A stretch of 64,000 nucleotides of DNA. It comes from Acanthaster planci. Taxonomy: Eukaryota > Echinodermata > Asteroidea > Valvatida > Acanthasteridae. The notes under the pieces were generated by a model that saw nothing but the letters and a program-made list of their open reading frames with translations, had not been told where the DNA came from and did not search any database. The position numbers and the translations under genes were made by a program. The stretch's first letter is position 1. Each line of letters starts with the position of its first letter. Below are positions 33,660 to 47,500 of this stretch, in pieces. Location: positions 272,400 to 336,399 of the forward strand of contig NW_019091433.1 of assembly GCF_001949145.1 (NCBI RefSeq), given 5' to 3'.

Positions 33660-35219
33660 CACCTTTTTCGAGCAAGTGCGATTCGTAGAAGAAAGGCTTT
33701 CAGATGCAACCTAATTTTGCCAAGGATTTGGCTGAAATTGCATCAGCCTTGGATTAGATGCAGCGTGACTCAATATTGCAACTTTGCAAGTTCTTTACAC
33801 AGACAGCTTTTCCAGCATTCATTTTCCTCTTTAAAGTTTAACCAGTTTGCTCTGGAGGACTTTAAACATGAGCTTGCAGCCTGCCTACACAGGCATGCAT
33901 ACCACGAGTCATAACCAGCAGCCCCGCAATACATTAATCCCCATTTCTGAGAAATTTATGGAGGTAGATTCACTGAAGAACTTGGCTTCTTGGAATGCCT
34001 ATTGTGGAAGCGAACATTGCTTTGTGTGCCCACCCAGAATACATGAAGTAAAATATAAGGCTGGGCAAGAAATACACAAATTTTATTCAAATGACTCCGC
34101 AGTGTTTGTGTTGTTTGGCTGTCTCACCTCGTCTATTAATTTTCAGCCTAGTAACTGTCCATAAAGTTAAAAAGTGCCCTCCTGTCAAGACTAATATTCT
34201 TGACGGCAGTGTTTGCATTCTTCCTCTTTTAGCGTATAAACTATATTCAATTTGTAAAAGGCACCTTTTGGAAATATGCATTTCGAAGTGTTTTTTGAAA
34301 ATGTTTAAATGGTTATGTCATATTTTGATAACTTTATTAAAACCAACGCCATAAATAAATTATAACTTTATATTTCACTGCAGATCGCATTTGCATGTAA
34401 TTTTTCATCTGCGGATAGCAAAATTGACTTTATAAAAGATGTAGCATACATCCAATAGTTTTTCACTCACAAAGGTTATTCACAGAAAACATGTCATAGG
34501 TAAACACGAAGCATAGTTTATTTGTATTCCCCCATGTACAATTTAGCAGCATGATGTCAGATATGTACAGCTTCAAAATAAAAGTGAATACGCAAATATA
34601 CAAAAATAACTACACGTACTTTGTAAATGTTATTACAAATCATCTATGTTAAAAACTAGTCAATTCTAAGAAATACAATTTGAGAGCTTCCAATGCATTA
34701 AAAACTCATCCATGAATACAGCAAATCGCCACGGCTACTTTCAGTGTTTTTCCCTACTTTTAAAACCACTTTGTACAACACAGCAAATGTACAAATAATT
34801 TAAGGGGCATCAAACTGCATACACTCCTTAAAAATCGAATACCTGTACAAAAATATTGTTTAATTTCACTTCAATAAAATACAAGTCACATGTTAAACTT
34901 TTGATAATTGTGTGAAAAGGAATTACTTGAATTTTTTTCACAATTTTTGGCAAGTACTTCTTTCACTTGAACCCAACAGTCCTGAATCTTGAAGTGTTAA
35001 AATTATTTTTTCATGCACACTGGAAGGATAAGAGTTAAATTACCAAGACTAACAGGTAAACTTACTCTCAGCACACATCATGACTTTGAATTGTAAGTGC
35101 AAAGTTCAATCACAGTAACTGTGTGTCACTATTAGTTAGATCTACTAAACTAATGTAAGATTTTTAAAATGTCAACCAAGAAATAAACTGCTGAAAATCT
35201 TGATAAAACTACTAAAGAA
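33660..35219. other. Convergent 3' region of TAF1A and nesprin
   Basis: AT-rich DNA expected to hold both 3' untranslated regions. AATAAA on plus at 34354-34359 and 34577-34582 are candidate TAF1A poly(A) signals. TTTATT at 34517-34522 (AATAAA on minus) is a candidate nesprin signal. If both are used the transcripts could overlap at their 3' ends. Confidence 0.45.
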
Positions 35220-35792
35220 TTAACTACATGCTGCGGGAGACCAGATTTCGGGCACATAGGTTTGAATACATGAAGTCAGGGAGCCAGACAAAAGAGCTGG
35301 GCCTTGTAACAAAAGACCGTACTCGGTACAAAAGACTGAGCTGCTGGGAATTGCGAACATTTTTTCAGTTGTCAATATCGGAGAAAATCCGTCCTTGTTT
35401 CGAAAGATTATACCTCTATTTGTGGCATTATGCACAAGCGGATTACCACCAGGGATAAAAGCACTCCAGCGATGAGCGATACAATACTGCTGCACGCTGA
35501 TCTGGCTCCTATTGAAAAGACGCAAGCAGTGCACTGTGCTGGTTTCGGGAAACTTACATAACACAGCACAATCTGTGCTCTTTTTACAAGGCAGCAGGCC
35601 TGGTTGAAATACTCGGCGTCAGTACATTTTGTCTGTCAGATTAGAGCAGCCATCAGACAGTCCTTCATGTGGGTGTAAATGTGTAGTTAATGAAGTTATG
35701 ATTTTTTTGAAGAATTTTGGAAACAGAAAATCTGGAAAATCCCCCGAGTATATGTCGTCCAACTTCAAGTTCCGCCCGCAGCAAGTGGTTAA
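35220..35792 (+). mobile_element. TTAA-flanked MITE, copy 4
   Basis: The 573-bp element has TTAA at both ends (35220-35223 and 35789-35792). The left terminus is TTAACTACATGCTGCGGG and the right is CCCGCAGCAAGTGGTTAA. The interior matches copy 3 (TGGGCCTTGTAACAAAAGAC) and copy 1 (AAGCAGTGCACTGTGC). It lies within the presumed nesprin 3' untranslated region or just beyond it. Confidence 0.85.
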
Positions 35793-36734
35793 ACTTAAAA
35801 ACATGCACTTCAGGAAGTCATGCATGATAAAGCCATTAGTGTCAACTTCAAACAGGAAGATAAGCCTTACTACACTTGTAGAGAAAATCCAGGTGAAAAA
35901 TTAATTTCAATCTTAACTGAATATGATGGACCTTGATTGGATAAAAAAGCGAAAGACTTTGAAATAAAGCTATATAAATTCCCAACTCAAACGAACTGGG
36001 GGAAAAACAAGGCCAGTTAGAACTGGGTCTGAAGGTAATTGTATGTGGTTTCGTTTTACATGAGACCACAGTTCCTATTTCTAAAAACAAAGTGTTTGGA
36101 CCGACCGACTGTGTTCGAATTACAACCTGTTCCATGATCCCAAAATGAAAGCTCATCAATGACAGTCGATTCACATTACTTCCATGGCTTTGTTGGATTA
36201 ATTACAAACACTGATATATTCCAGATTAACATCACATCAACCCTTTGAAAGCGGAATTTACAGTCAAATGTACAAAAGTAAATATTTTTGGTAATCAGCA
36301 AGCAGTCACAAAATAGGAGTTGTATTGAATACCCATTTCACAGCATCTGCCAGAAAAAAAAGGTCAGCACGGAAATTCTTAATACCAGTAATTGTACCAA
36401 AACTTTCTTTTGAATTTCTGAAAAACAGATTTTTGCAGTTATTTGGAGAAAATGATATACAAACACTCCAGCACACACCCAGTGGATTGTTGTGGTATAT
36501 CACAAGATGCTGTTCTGTCAAATGAGAGCAGCTTTAAGATGAACTGGATGGCTGTGTACATTTTCTTATGCTGACACCCCCCCAATCCAGTAGTACTAAA
36601 ATAGAACATTTGATTTGTCATAAAAACTCTTCTGGTTAAAATCTGTAGTTAATGCTCTGGACCACTTGAAATACCTCTTTCAAAAATTGCACAAGATCAA
36701 AGACCCGAGACAATCTGTTGGTCCCCCAAGTTCT
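35793..36734 (-). other. Presumed nesprin 3' untranslated region
   Basis: Follows the nesprin stop codon on the minus strand. No coding sequence or structured element was recognised. Confidence 0.45.
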
Positions 36735-36951
36735 TCAGATTGGGGGCGGTCCATTGGTGAATCTTAGCATGGGCTGCAGCGACCGGGCAAAGTTATTGGT
36801 CAGCGTACAGCTGTAGTCTTCCTCGGTCATCGGCACGAGACAGGCCACGCCCAGGAGGAGGAGCATGAGCAGATGAAGTGGCAGTGCTGCCCTCAATGCT
36901 CTGGAGATAAAGGGGGACCGACGACGGTGGACAGGAGCACCAGCTACCGGA
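36735..36951 (-). CDS. SYNE1: Nesprin KASH-domain exon
   Basis: The terminal coding exon encodes [12 protein letters not shown], a transmembrane helix (about [17 protein letters not shown], residues 1241-1257 of the visible chain) and the luminal tail [20 protein letters not shown] followed by RFTNGPPPI and a stop. The Cys used for the disulphide with SUN proteins is present, 23 residues before the end as in KASH1 and KASH2. The last residue is Ile, where vertebrate nesprins usually have Leu or Thr. Confidence 0.96.
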
Positions 36952-39900
36952 CTGTGAAGTACAAGAAATTTAGTCAGTCTGGTGTCACACAGGTGACAGG
37001 CATCTGGTTACAAGACCTACATTCGGAATTCAAATCATAAGCTACATGTACAGTCGAAACTCGTTAATAAAAGGTCTGTCGGACTCAACAGATGACCTTG
37101 TTACAAACCTTGCATTAGGCGGAATGAAAACAATGAACAAAAGATTGGGATCTAAAAATGTCCTTGTTATAGCAGCAGGCTGTATTGAGAGCACTCTTGT
37201 TAACAAGGTCAGTATTTGGACACACCGCAACAAAGCAGCGGTAAAATTTGGCAGTGCACACGGACTACTGTACATGTACATGCCACAGTTCATTTTGCTT
37301 TCATTGTCCCTAAAACAAGAGAGTGCACTACTGACTCGGTTGACATTGTTCACCATTTGCTTGTGGTAGGTCTCGTGTCCTGTCTCGACTTCAATATTGA
37401 TTCCATTGGACATGCAATAACCCATGCATCTAGCAGCATCCAATCATGACGAACATAAAACAAACACAGCATCTTTTTACAAACAAAATAGTGTACAGTC
37501 TACTTGACAAAGATCTCATTTAGACAAATTTGCAACCTTTTTTTCATTGCTTTTTTTCCAAGGGAATAATTTCTCTCCACGCATGTATTTCAACTTACAC
37601 AATGGCAGCTCCGTCTACCTCATCCTCTGGTATGGTGTTGGTGGCAGCATCAGTGAAGTGTCTCATGGTGTAGACTGGGGTACCAGATCTCAACATTGGG
37701 GTGCTACCAAACTCTCCCATCATGTCCCCCATGGCTTGTAGGGGGAAGGCCGCTCGCTGAGGTGCAATGCTCTGGTCTTCAGGCTGCCACAAGGAAATCC
37801 CAAGAACTCAGTTTATATCACACTTGTTTTGGCAAAGATGATGAATATCATAATGCAATATTTTCATTGTTGTGAGTTTTAGTACAACACGCAGACCAAA
37901 TGTACTTCAATGAAAAGAAATGGCCAAATGGCCTCCCCCCCAAAAACAGGAACAAATTGACGAGTGAACTTTTCAACTGCAGCATAAATGACTTTACAGT
38001 AATTTTTACTAAAAAAACACACACCATTTTGGGATTAAACCCTTCTCAAGGCGCCCTTCCGCATGTGCATGAAAGCTTGTGCCAAGCATTGCATATCTAT
38101 CAGAATCACTCACGGGGCAATTGTGACAGCTGAACACAACACACGCGTATTATGCTATGTAGTCAATTTTGTGTCCGTGAAAGTGAAATGCATGAATGCA
38201 TCATGTATGCAATGCTCCCAAAAACAAACTTATGGAAAGATGCCTTCAGACTGCCCAAAACAGGAAAATAAAATAAACAATAACAGATCTAGCTTGTTCA
38301 ATACAGCAGCCAAATCCCATTCTTGAACCAAACATGGCTCTTCCTCTGTGTACAGTTGACAATTCCTAAAAACCTCCCCAAATTCTAAACCTGGTTTGGC
38401 AGTAGTTTGACGGATACGGTACAGCCCACCTGAGGGGCTGTTATCTTACCCTGACACCCCATGTGTGGTTGGCGTGTAAAGCATGCTAGTTGCACAGTGT
38501 TGGATTTTGGAGAGTTCAGGGAAATTTCTTAAGACAAAAATGACCTCAGCCAATACTTTCTGCTCACCTTGTCTAACTCAAACTGCGTAGGGTCTATGGT
38601 GGTCTCTAGTAACTCCAGGTTGTCTTCACAGCGTCTGAGTAATGAGGTAATCTTGCGAGAGATGAGGTGGAGTTTATCTCGTGTGGCTTGACAGTCTTCC
38701 GATTCCACATCGACCAGCAGCTGGTCGGCTGTCTCCTTCAAGGAGGACACCTTAGGCTGGGAAGACTGCAACTCACGCTTGAATTTCTGAGAGAGAGAAA
38801 TACCAAAACATGTTGCAACTAGCTTAAGAAACGTAAAGCTACTGCAAAACTATTTCAGACAGAAGTGAGCTGAACTTATCAATGACACGGTAAGGAGGGT
38901 CTGATTTGTGGATCCTTGCAAAATCTTCCTAAAAGGTAAAATCTGGAAATGATTCTGCTGGGATTAGGATGTCAGACTCCTTCAGTTTTACACTGCTTCA
39001 CAACCATTCATTTCACAACACATAAAAGTTTGTTAAAACTGAAAAACAGAACAGTCTGTACAGTTAAAATAGAGTAAGCATGTTAGAGACTACACAGTCG
39101 CACAGAATTTTACAGAAGTTTGTATGACCAGTGGTTTTCCTTTCTTCACTCAGCCCACTTCAAAGTGAATAATGTGTGAGTCATGTGTCAGACTTTTACA
39201 TCACTGGATGAATTACTTCAAAATGTACATGTATTTCAGGTTTTAGGATATTTTCAGACTTGTGCTTGCAAACCTTGTCCACCAACTTTATTCCTCAGCA
39301 TCCTAAATGAAATCATGAGTAGACAATCCTCACCATGAAGACCCTATACTGGTGGTGCAGCCGGTTCTCATCGGCGCTCAAGTCGATGGGCTCATTCTCC
39401 ACCACTGTGGCTTCGATCCCGTCCAGCCACACCATCAGATCGGCCGTGGTCTGGTGGAACTCCTCGCACTGCATGATGGCCAGCTGCAGCTCCTTCTGCC
39501 AGTCGGCCGCCCGGCCACAGACCCGGTCCCAGCGCTGGTTCATGGCGCTCAGCTCCTCCCGCAACGCCTGGGTGTGCCGGCTGTCAGGGCGTAGGAACTG
39601 CTGGCTGCAGAGGTTGATGGACAGGGCAATGGCCTTGCGTGCATTCAGGCCTAGGATGAACTCCTGTGGTTACAGAAAAGACTTCCAACTTTAAAGTCCA
39701 CTTACGTTTCTCACTAGAACTTTATCCGTCCACTTTTTACTACTGCCACTTATGTTTTTCAAGATACCAAATATTGCGTTAACCCAAACTCCCTGGGGTA
39801 TATGTGAAATCATACTGACTTAAGCTTGAAATCACATATCTTGTTTTAAATACGTCACACACAAGCATTTGCTTTCTGCCTTTACCATTTCAACTGTTAT

Positions 39901-42900
39901 TCTTTATGTTTCTGCATAATTTTGACTACAAGTTAGCATTCTGGCTGCAAGGGTTCAAATAAATATCAAACTATTTCTATATCAGAGATAATTCCAGATG
40001 AATTGAAACTCTGGATACCAATGATGCAAAAAATTCAATTTCATGAAAATGCACCAATAAATCTCTAGTTTCCCGTAATGAGTTATTATTGGGACAGGCT
40101 TAACCAGAAATGGGAACAGTTCATTCACTTCATGCATCGGTGATTTCAGTTTCCCGTTGTTGGTCAGGCCATATTTACTGTAGACCGATCCCCTGCCTCT
40201 TCCACCGAGGAACCCTTATTTCAGTAACCATCTCCCCCCATCCCCCGGCAGGACCATCTGCCAAACTCACCCTGTGTCTCCTGATCATGCCCTCCAGGTC
40301 TCCGGCAGGAGAGTCGGTCTCCTGAGTGCTGAGCAACACCTCGGCCTCATCCAGCCAGGAGTTCAGATTGTTTAGGTCCAGGCGGAACTGGTGCCACTGC
40401 TTGTAGTTCTGGTTTAGGCGAGAGTCCTTATCCAAGATGTCTGCTTGGAGGATCTCCCAGCGATTCAAGACAGCTGTGGGTTGGGAGAAAATGAAAAAAG
40501 ATAAAGAGCATTGCTAAGCACACAAAGCAAAGCAAAGCAAGCAATAAGCCCCATACAATCAATTAACCTGAAACTTGGGCTGGCAACTTTTTTTTCTTAT
40601 CAAATTATATCAGCAAAACCAAAGACACTACACACTTAGTGATATATGACGCAGGTTTCACAATGTTAAACAAAATAAATCTTCAGCCGGACAGCTTATG
40701 GACATCCCTCTCAAATATGACCCCAGAGTTTATGCAACAATATTTTGCTTCCTGCAGCATGTTGCTACGGCAGTATCAGTCAATGAAATCACTTAGTTAC
40801 ATGAACGGTTCTCTCAGGTATACCTGCGATCTGTTGGGTGAGTACTGGATCATCCTGAGGCATTCTCATTGCTAGTCTCTTGAGGACATCGACACTCACA
40901 CGGCAATCCTCCACCAGAGAATCCTACCATTAAAAAAAATATATTTCCAGACTTCTTCATGAATGATTTTCAAGATCAAAACTATGCATAAACAGATTGA
41001 AAATGCTCAAATAAATCAAAAGAACAGACACAATATAAAAATGAAATGAGTTTGGCAATTGAAAGTGTCTTGCAATTATTATCCCAAGTTTTTTTGAGTA
41101 GTTATGAAATTACAAGTTGAGCAACTAATGAAGACAAATTTAAGACAGTAATTGCATCAATTCTTTCTAAAACCTACTAAGCATCTGGGACCAATTTCAT
41201 AGCACTGTACAACATTTGATTTTGTGCTCATAGAATCTGTTTCACCAAACCATTAAGCAGTAACCTCAGCAAAAACACACTTAACAACATCAGAGGAAAA
41301 ATGTTTACACCAGGGGAAAAAGGAACACCTAACTCAGTGATGCCAAACAAGTCTCAATACATGCACAACCGTTATCACCAATTCCATGTCACAAAATAGT
41401 ACTTCAGTACCAAGAATTTCTCCAATAGCAAGTTCTATCTTTCTACTTTTCCAAAGTGCTATGAAACTGGCCCTGTTCTTTGGAAGTGAGCATAGACTTA
41501 CATATCCTTCTTTCTCGTCTTCAATCTCTGGCCCAGTTGGAGTCCGACATCTCAAGGCATTCTCGGTAGCTTCAATCCTCATCAAGCAGTCCTCCATTGC
41601 CTGCTGGATGTGCTGGTTCTCCACCTTGAATCGTCCCGTCTCCTCTCCGGGGGCCTCGGAGAACTGCTGGGTGTTACCTGACACGTACATGTCCCAGTCC
41701 AGCGACACAGCACTGGCTGGGGTGATCCGCCCGGAGGCGTGGCCCTCATGGGCTGGGGAGGGGGAGGCCGACCGCGAGTTACTCCGGGATCGTTGGGCGG
41801 GGGGCTCCTTACGGCTGCCCCGGCTGGAGCGGGAGAAGACGCTGGCCGTGCTGGTGAGGGATCGGTGGGAACTGACAAATGACGGACTGTCCCGGTCAGG
41901 GCTGATGTCCCGCGAGCTGATACCCTCGCTGTCTTCTTCTGTCTCGGTGCTAGTGGTTTCATACTGCATCCAAAAAAAATAACATAACACTGAATGTCTG
42001 TGTTCACTCTTTTCGCAAGGACTCAATCTGCAACCTTTGTTTGAAAACGCCAACTTGAGGCCTGGGGTAAAAGTAGATTTTGCTTGCATTCATACCATAT
42101 CTGTTGCCTTGTCAGCAAGGCATATCATTTATATAGATTTGTACAATAACGTTCCTGATAAATTTAGACACACTTTTAAAAGCCTTCCAGAAATAAAACT
42201 TTTTTGTAAGTTGTTTTCATAAACTGTCCAACTGTTTCAATACATTCTGGTCAAAAAGTCAAATCAAATTTAACCTAGCATTTGAAAGACAAAGAAAATG
42301 TCAAAAAGAAACTTCAGAAAAGCTACTCAAACAACACAGAACTTCATTTTGAAATGTTTGAAACATCAACCATATCACTGACAATACCACAGATGCAACA
42401 CTCTTACAAAATTACAAAGGAAAAATGGAACAAAGAAAGAAAACAGGGTCAGTCGCTGTAAGTGCAACTCAAACAGAATGCAAAGAAACAAACAGTGGAA
42501 ATTAGCAAGGTATTTCTGTGTAACTAGCGTGCCAAAAAACGGTGTGGAAAGGTTAGTTTCATAAGCAGCAGTGTACAGGGTGGGTAAACTCTCAAGATGC
42601 ACCTACAATTAAAATAGCAATTCCATACATCTAGCTACATGCACAGGTCAGATAAACTTAACACGTTCATCTTGGGTGTCAACAAAGTCACATCAGTATT
42701 CTTACTTACAATATCTAAAGGCTCTAAAGCCCAGTATGGGTAAGCCCCCAGTCTCATAGAAATACTTGTACAGTCCATTTCAGAGCATACATGTAGATAA
42801 CTTCCACTGTCAAGACCACAAAAATTGACTTCTACAGACTTTGTTTCCAGTTCAGCACCAACCAGCATCAAAATCAGAACTTGAAGAATCATAGCTTGGA

Positions 42901-44485
42901 AGCCAGTTTCCAGGAACACACTTTTCACAATCTGGCAGTGCTGTAATCTCTTACTTGTTAGTTATTGGCTTACAATGAATGATGACAATGGTATGATGCT
43001 TCACCGATTCTCAAAGCTTGGTCTCTTTTCAAGACAACAAAAAGTGTTCACTGTACTGGACACTGGTGTCAGCAGGTAGAGTGTTTTGTGTTCACTGGGC
43101 TGGGTGGCATCATAACCTATCCTCTTCAGGTGCATCCAATGAGGTTGGCACTTGCTAACAGTAAAATATGCATTAACTTGATTCAGGGAACACAGAAAGG
43201 GTTCACAGTTACCAGACCATCCAAGCGTATGTAGCGGGAGAAGCATCAGATCAAATCTAGGCATCTGGTCACTTTTGAAAGTAAAGTTTTGGCAGTTCGT
43301 GGAACAAGAAGACAGTGAACTGTCTAAAACTGTATCCTCATTATTTCAGTTTCCTCGCAAACAAAAGATTGGATATCGTCTTAACCTCCACTGAAAAGAT
43401 CCTTTCTTGTCATTAAAACTTCTAGCTTTTTGAGGTATTTCTCACCATTTCTCAAAAATAAACTTAAGGAACTGCTGCTTAGAAATGTGGAGAAAATCAA
43501 TAAAAGATGTGACGAGGGTTTCATTCTGGAGGCAAAAAGGAAACCCTGAAACTGGGGCATAAACACCATTCTTGTGTAGGTATGGGTTTGGTATGGGTGA
43601 GATTTCAACCTTGTCCACAGAGCACAATAATTGTATCCCTGTACCTACCCAACTCACTAAAATGTTAAGACTAATGACAACTATGCTACTAAACAGCAAA
43701 ATAAATGCTTCCATGAGACCAGCTAGTAATTTATCAAGTAAATGCACATCACCAGCACTGTCACAATCCCTCTTGCTGCAACATGAAATTTAATTACACT
43801 TCAGTACACTACCAATTACGTCAATGTTCAACAAAGACACAACTAGTATAAATACACAGAGCAACCAAACATTAACGTATGCACAAATCTCTGCAAATTA
43901 GGAGCAATGCAAAAATAGCTACAGTACACAAAGAGCACGAGAGCTACCACAGCTGCACCAGCATCACCACTGTGACCTCTGATCTCAGTGACCCCCCCCA
44001 TTCGAACAGACTCACCTTGGGTTTGACAGTGAGATAATCAAATGGAATGCAGGAGGAATCGCTTCCCTTTTTTGGTTGAGACAAAAAGAAGAAGTAAGGA
44101 GCTGTGTCTTCTACTGACAATACGCTCAAGAGGTAAGCACAAAAATGGACAGACAGTTTTGGAAACAAGACTTGGATAGAGAAATTCTGTTTAGCCAGAA
44201 CTTCCCTTCTGGACAAACCTTTCAAGTAAGAAAAACATTGAGAGTCTGATTATGTTATCGTGACTTTTCACACTATACTATGCATCATCAGCAGATGCAG
44301 AGCCAGTAATTGAATCCAAATTGTACAGCAAACAAACATAAACAACATAAAGAGTAGCACTGATGAGAACTTTGGTCCTACTCCCTCATAACATGAACTT
44401 CATGATGGTACATGCAGAGGTGGTCTGCTCATAGTCCTATAAATAGTATGAGAGATGGATGTACAACCTGACAAACAGACAGTCT

Positions 44486-44583
<98 letters not shown>

Positions 44584-47500
44584 TACTGGAGGGGATCTTT
44601 CTGAAATATCAATTTACTGCCAGTGCCTTCTGAGCAATCTTTTTTTCCCTAAAATCTAGGTTCACGTGGCCAGCACCTTTGAGTACACCTACATGTATAT
44701 AAAAACGAGGTAGTTGAGAGAAAAATCACCATCTCAGTATGTAGGTCTGATACATCTCTTAATCAGATCAAATTCTTTCAACAAAAAGTTTACAGTGAAC
44801 CCAACGGGTTATTACAAATAACCATTGCCTATCTTATCACTATCTACTCATATGCACAAATTAAGTTGAGTAATATCAATGCAAGCCAAGTCAACTCAGG
44901 CCAAGTCAACTTGCATTCAACATTCTTTTTGGGATAACTTTGGCCCCACAACAGCCACTGTGATATGCATTATCCGGTATCCACTGTGATTAGTTTACCA
45001 AACACGATGCGGTAGCTGGGGTTGGTTGTGGGAAAAAAGAGACGTGGCAAAGAACTAAATGGATGAGGAGAGCAAATGAGGGAAGAGTGAAAAAGCACAA
45101 ATATTAGTCAAAAACGTGACATTTTCTTTTCGCGTGGAATCTGACTTTTTTTACCAATCCTACTGAAGCTAGATTGAATATCTAAAGGCTATTCCTGATA
45201 ACTATGCCTACTAACTGGATCATATCAGCTAACTATGAAAGTTGATTAACAGGGTAAAAAGGCAAGTGAATGAGTTAGTGCATGTCAACTGCATAAGTCG
45301 TGGACGGTGTTCAGTGGATCAACTAACAAAGCCACTTCAACTATTATAAAGTGCTCACTTAAACAAGTCAAGCATACCTTGGTTTATTCCTAACTACACT
45401 CCTCTTTGTTGGGTTTTTTAAAGTGATCCAAGCTACAATGCTGAACAATTTATCTATCCTGTAAACTGGCACAGGCTATCAATAAAACTCCTGTGGGATA
45501 TTGGGAAAAGTTAGAATTTGTATTAGACAGAGTGGGGTGCAAAATTTCAAAGTTTCAAGTGAAGTCTGACATTCATAACCATGGAATTTCTGAGGGGATA
45601 CTCTAAAATGGGTGTGCTGTGCACATGTAAGACATACAAATCTGTGCTGCTAGTTTAGTGGAAATGTTTATGGTGTTTAGCGATCACATTTCTTTCACAA
45701 CCAATTACGTTGATGACTCAATCTTTTGATTTGACACAATGCCCAAGGTGCAACATTTATAATGTTTATAAACATACAACATCAAGGATTAACGGACACA
45801 AAGTGAGGATATATTCTAAACACAAACATGACAATTACAACTTGCAACAATTTACTTTTGAAAGTAGGTTTTCCTCATTACTTGATATTCAACAATATTT
45901 TGGTTGAATTTATTTTTAATCTTGATATATGCATGCCGGAATTGCTACGCACTATCAATACATCAATCAGAATATGTCAGAAACTTATTTGCCCAGAAAT
46001 AGATTTGAAATTTGAGCGGGAAAAAAAACATGCATCAAGATTAAAATTAGTTTCAGGCACTTTCAAGCATTTTTGTAGAAAAAAGCTTTTGATGACAGAA
46101 CACCTACAGGTTTGGAATATTCCAACATAAAGCAAATCCTTGACAAACGCACAAAACTCAAGAGTGAATCTGGGCATTTCCTCCACTGCATTACGAAAAA
46201 AACAAATTGTTAGTAATGCAATTCTACTGAAATTGAAGGCCAAGTTTTCCCCAAAAGAAACAAAGATTCTTTGGACTTTACAGGCCAAGCCTGATTTGTC
46301 CACCACAAGAAGGCTTGTACTGCAAACTGCTGAAGAAGGCTGAGCTAAGGTTTCTACGCAACTGTGAATGGGTTTGAAAAGAAAACACCAAGGCCAATTT
46401 TCTCGACCTCAAAAGCTAGAATTTGATTATGTAATTTACACATAGCTCGACAGACAGATTTTACCAAATGGATGTCGGTATATCAGAAGGGTATGTCTCT
46501 TGTTCATAAAGTTCACTTGATGCATTGTCAAATGATGTCCAAAATTATCTTTTTAATTTTTTCTGTTGTAATGGCACTTGATGTGGTTGTTTCACACCCA
46601 TTCTTGTGTCACACATTCAGGGTAAATGTTTGCATGCTACACCAACCTGTGCCATGGAGAGTCTTTCAAGCTTGCGCTGGAACTTTCTGACCCTGTCAAA
46701 CACTTCCACCGAGTACCGCTGCAGCTCGTCCATCTCCTCCTGTATGAAGGCGCTGTCGTGGGGATCGGAGCGCTGCATCAGGACCTGGGCATGCTCAACA
46801 ATCTCCTGCAGTCGGGGCCGGTTGAGCTCGATTTCGTGCTGGAAAGCCTACGACAAATTTTGGATATGCAGCTCTTGAAAGGCAATCCCTTTAATCCTAT
46901 TTAGGAATACATTTGTGGGTTATTGGCTCATTAAAAACAAAATCAGTAATAAAATACAGATCCAGACTCTTGCCTAATCAAACTTATAAATTTTCTCAAA
47001 GTGCTGTAATCTCATCCACTCTATATGTAGAAAAATACCCCCACTGGCAAACAAGACGGAGGTTGGAATGGACTGTTCCAACCGGGCACGAGAAACAAAT
47101 CTTAAGGCTGCATGTAAGAAAAACAGAAACTTGCACATGCTCAGCATTGTCTCACCAAGTGCATCTGCATGTGAACCTATAAGCCCACACAGTGTGTCTC
47201 TATCAAAAGAATGTTACCGGTGTGAAAACACGACTTTTTATACACAGTGCAGGTTATTAAAGTCATTGAGGGTGAGCCCCCAAGGTTAATCCCTACCATT
47301 CTACATCCTCTAAAACTCTCCCCCAGGAAGGTACGCAGCCAGAATGCCAAATTAAGTAAGAGCTCAAACTGCCAAATCTCACCATCATCTGCTTGATCTT
47401 GACCGATATGTCAGACTCTGAGAAGTGCTCCACGTTGGTGAGTTGCAGGTCCATTTCCGTCAGCCACACATGCATGCTCTCCTTGCAGGCGGCAAATTCC

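Noticed and set aside
39335-39694. Plus-strand open frames opposite the spectrin exon at 39334-39663
   Set aside because: They are antisense shadows of a GC-rich coding exon. The minus strand gives spectrin-repeat sequence with good splice sites.
41386-41982. 198-codon plus-strand open frame
   Set aside because: It is antisense to the nesprin Ser/Arg-rich exon (41502-41963). It has no recognisable domain, and the sense frame joins in phase on both sides.
44400-44659. CLSV and DRQT repeat open frames
   Set aside because: Readings of the (ACAG)n microsatellite in a nesprin intron.
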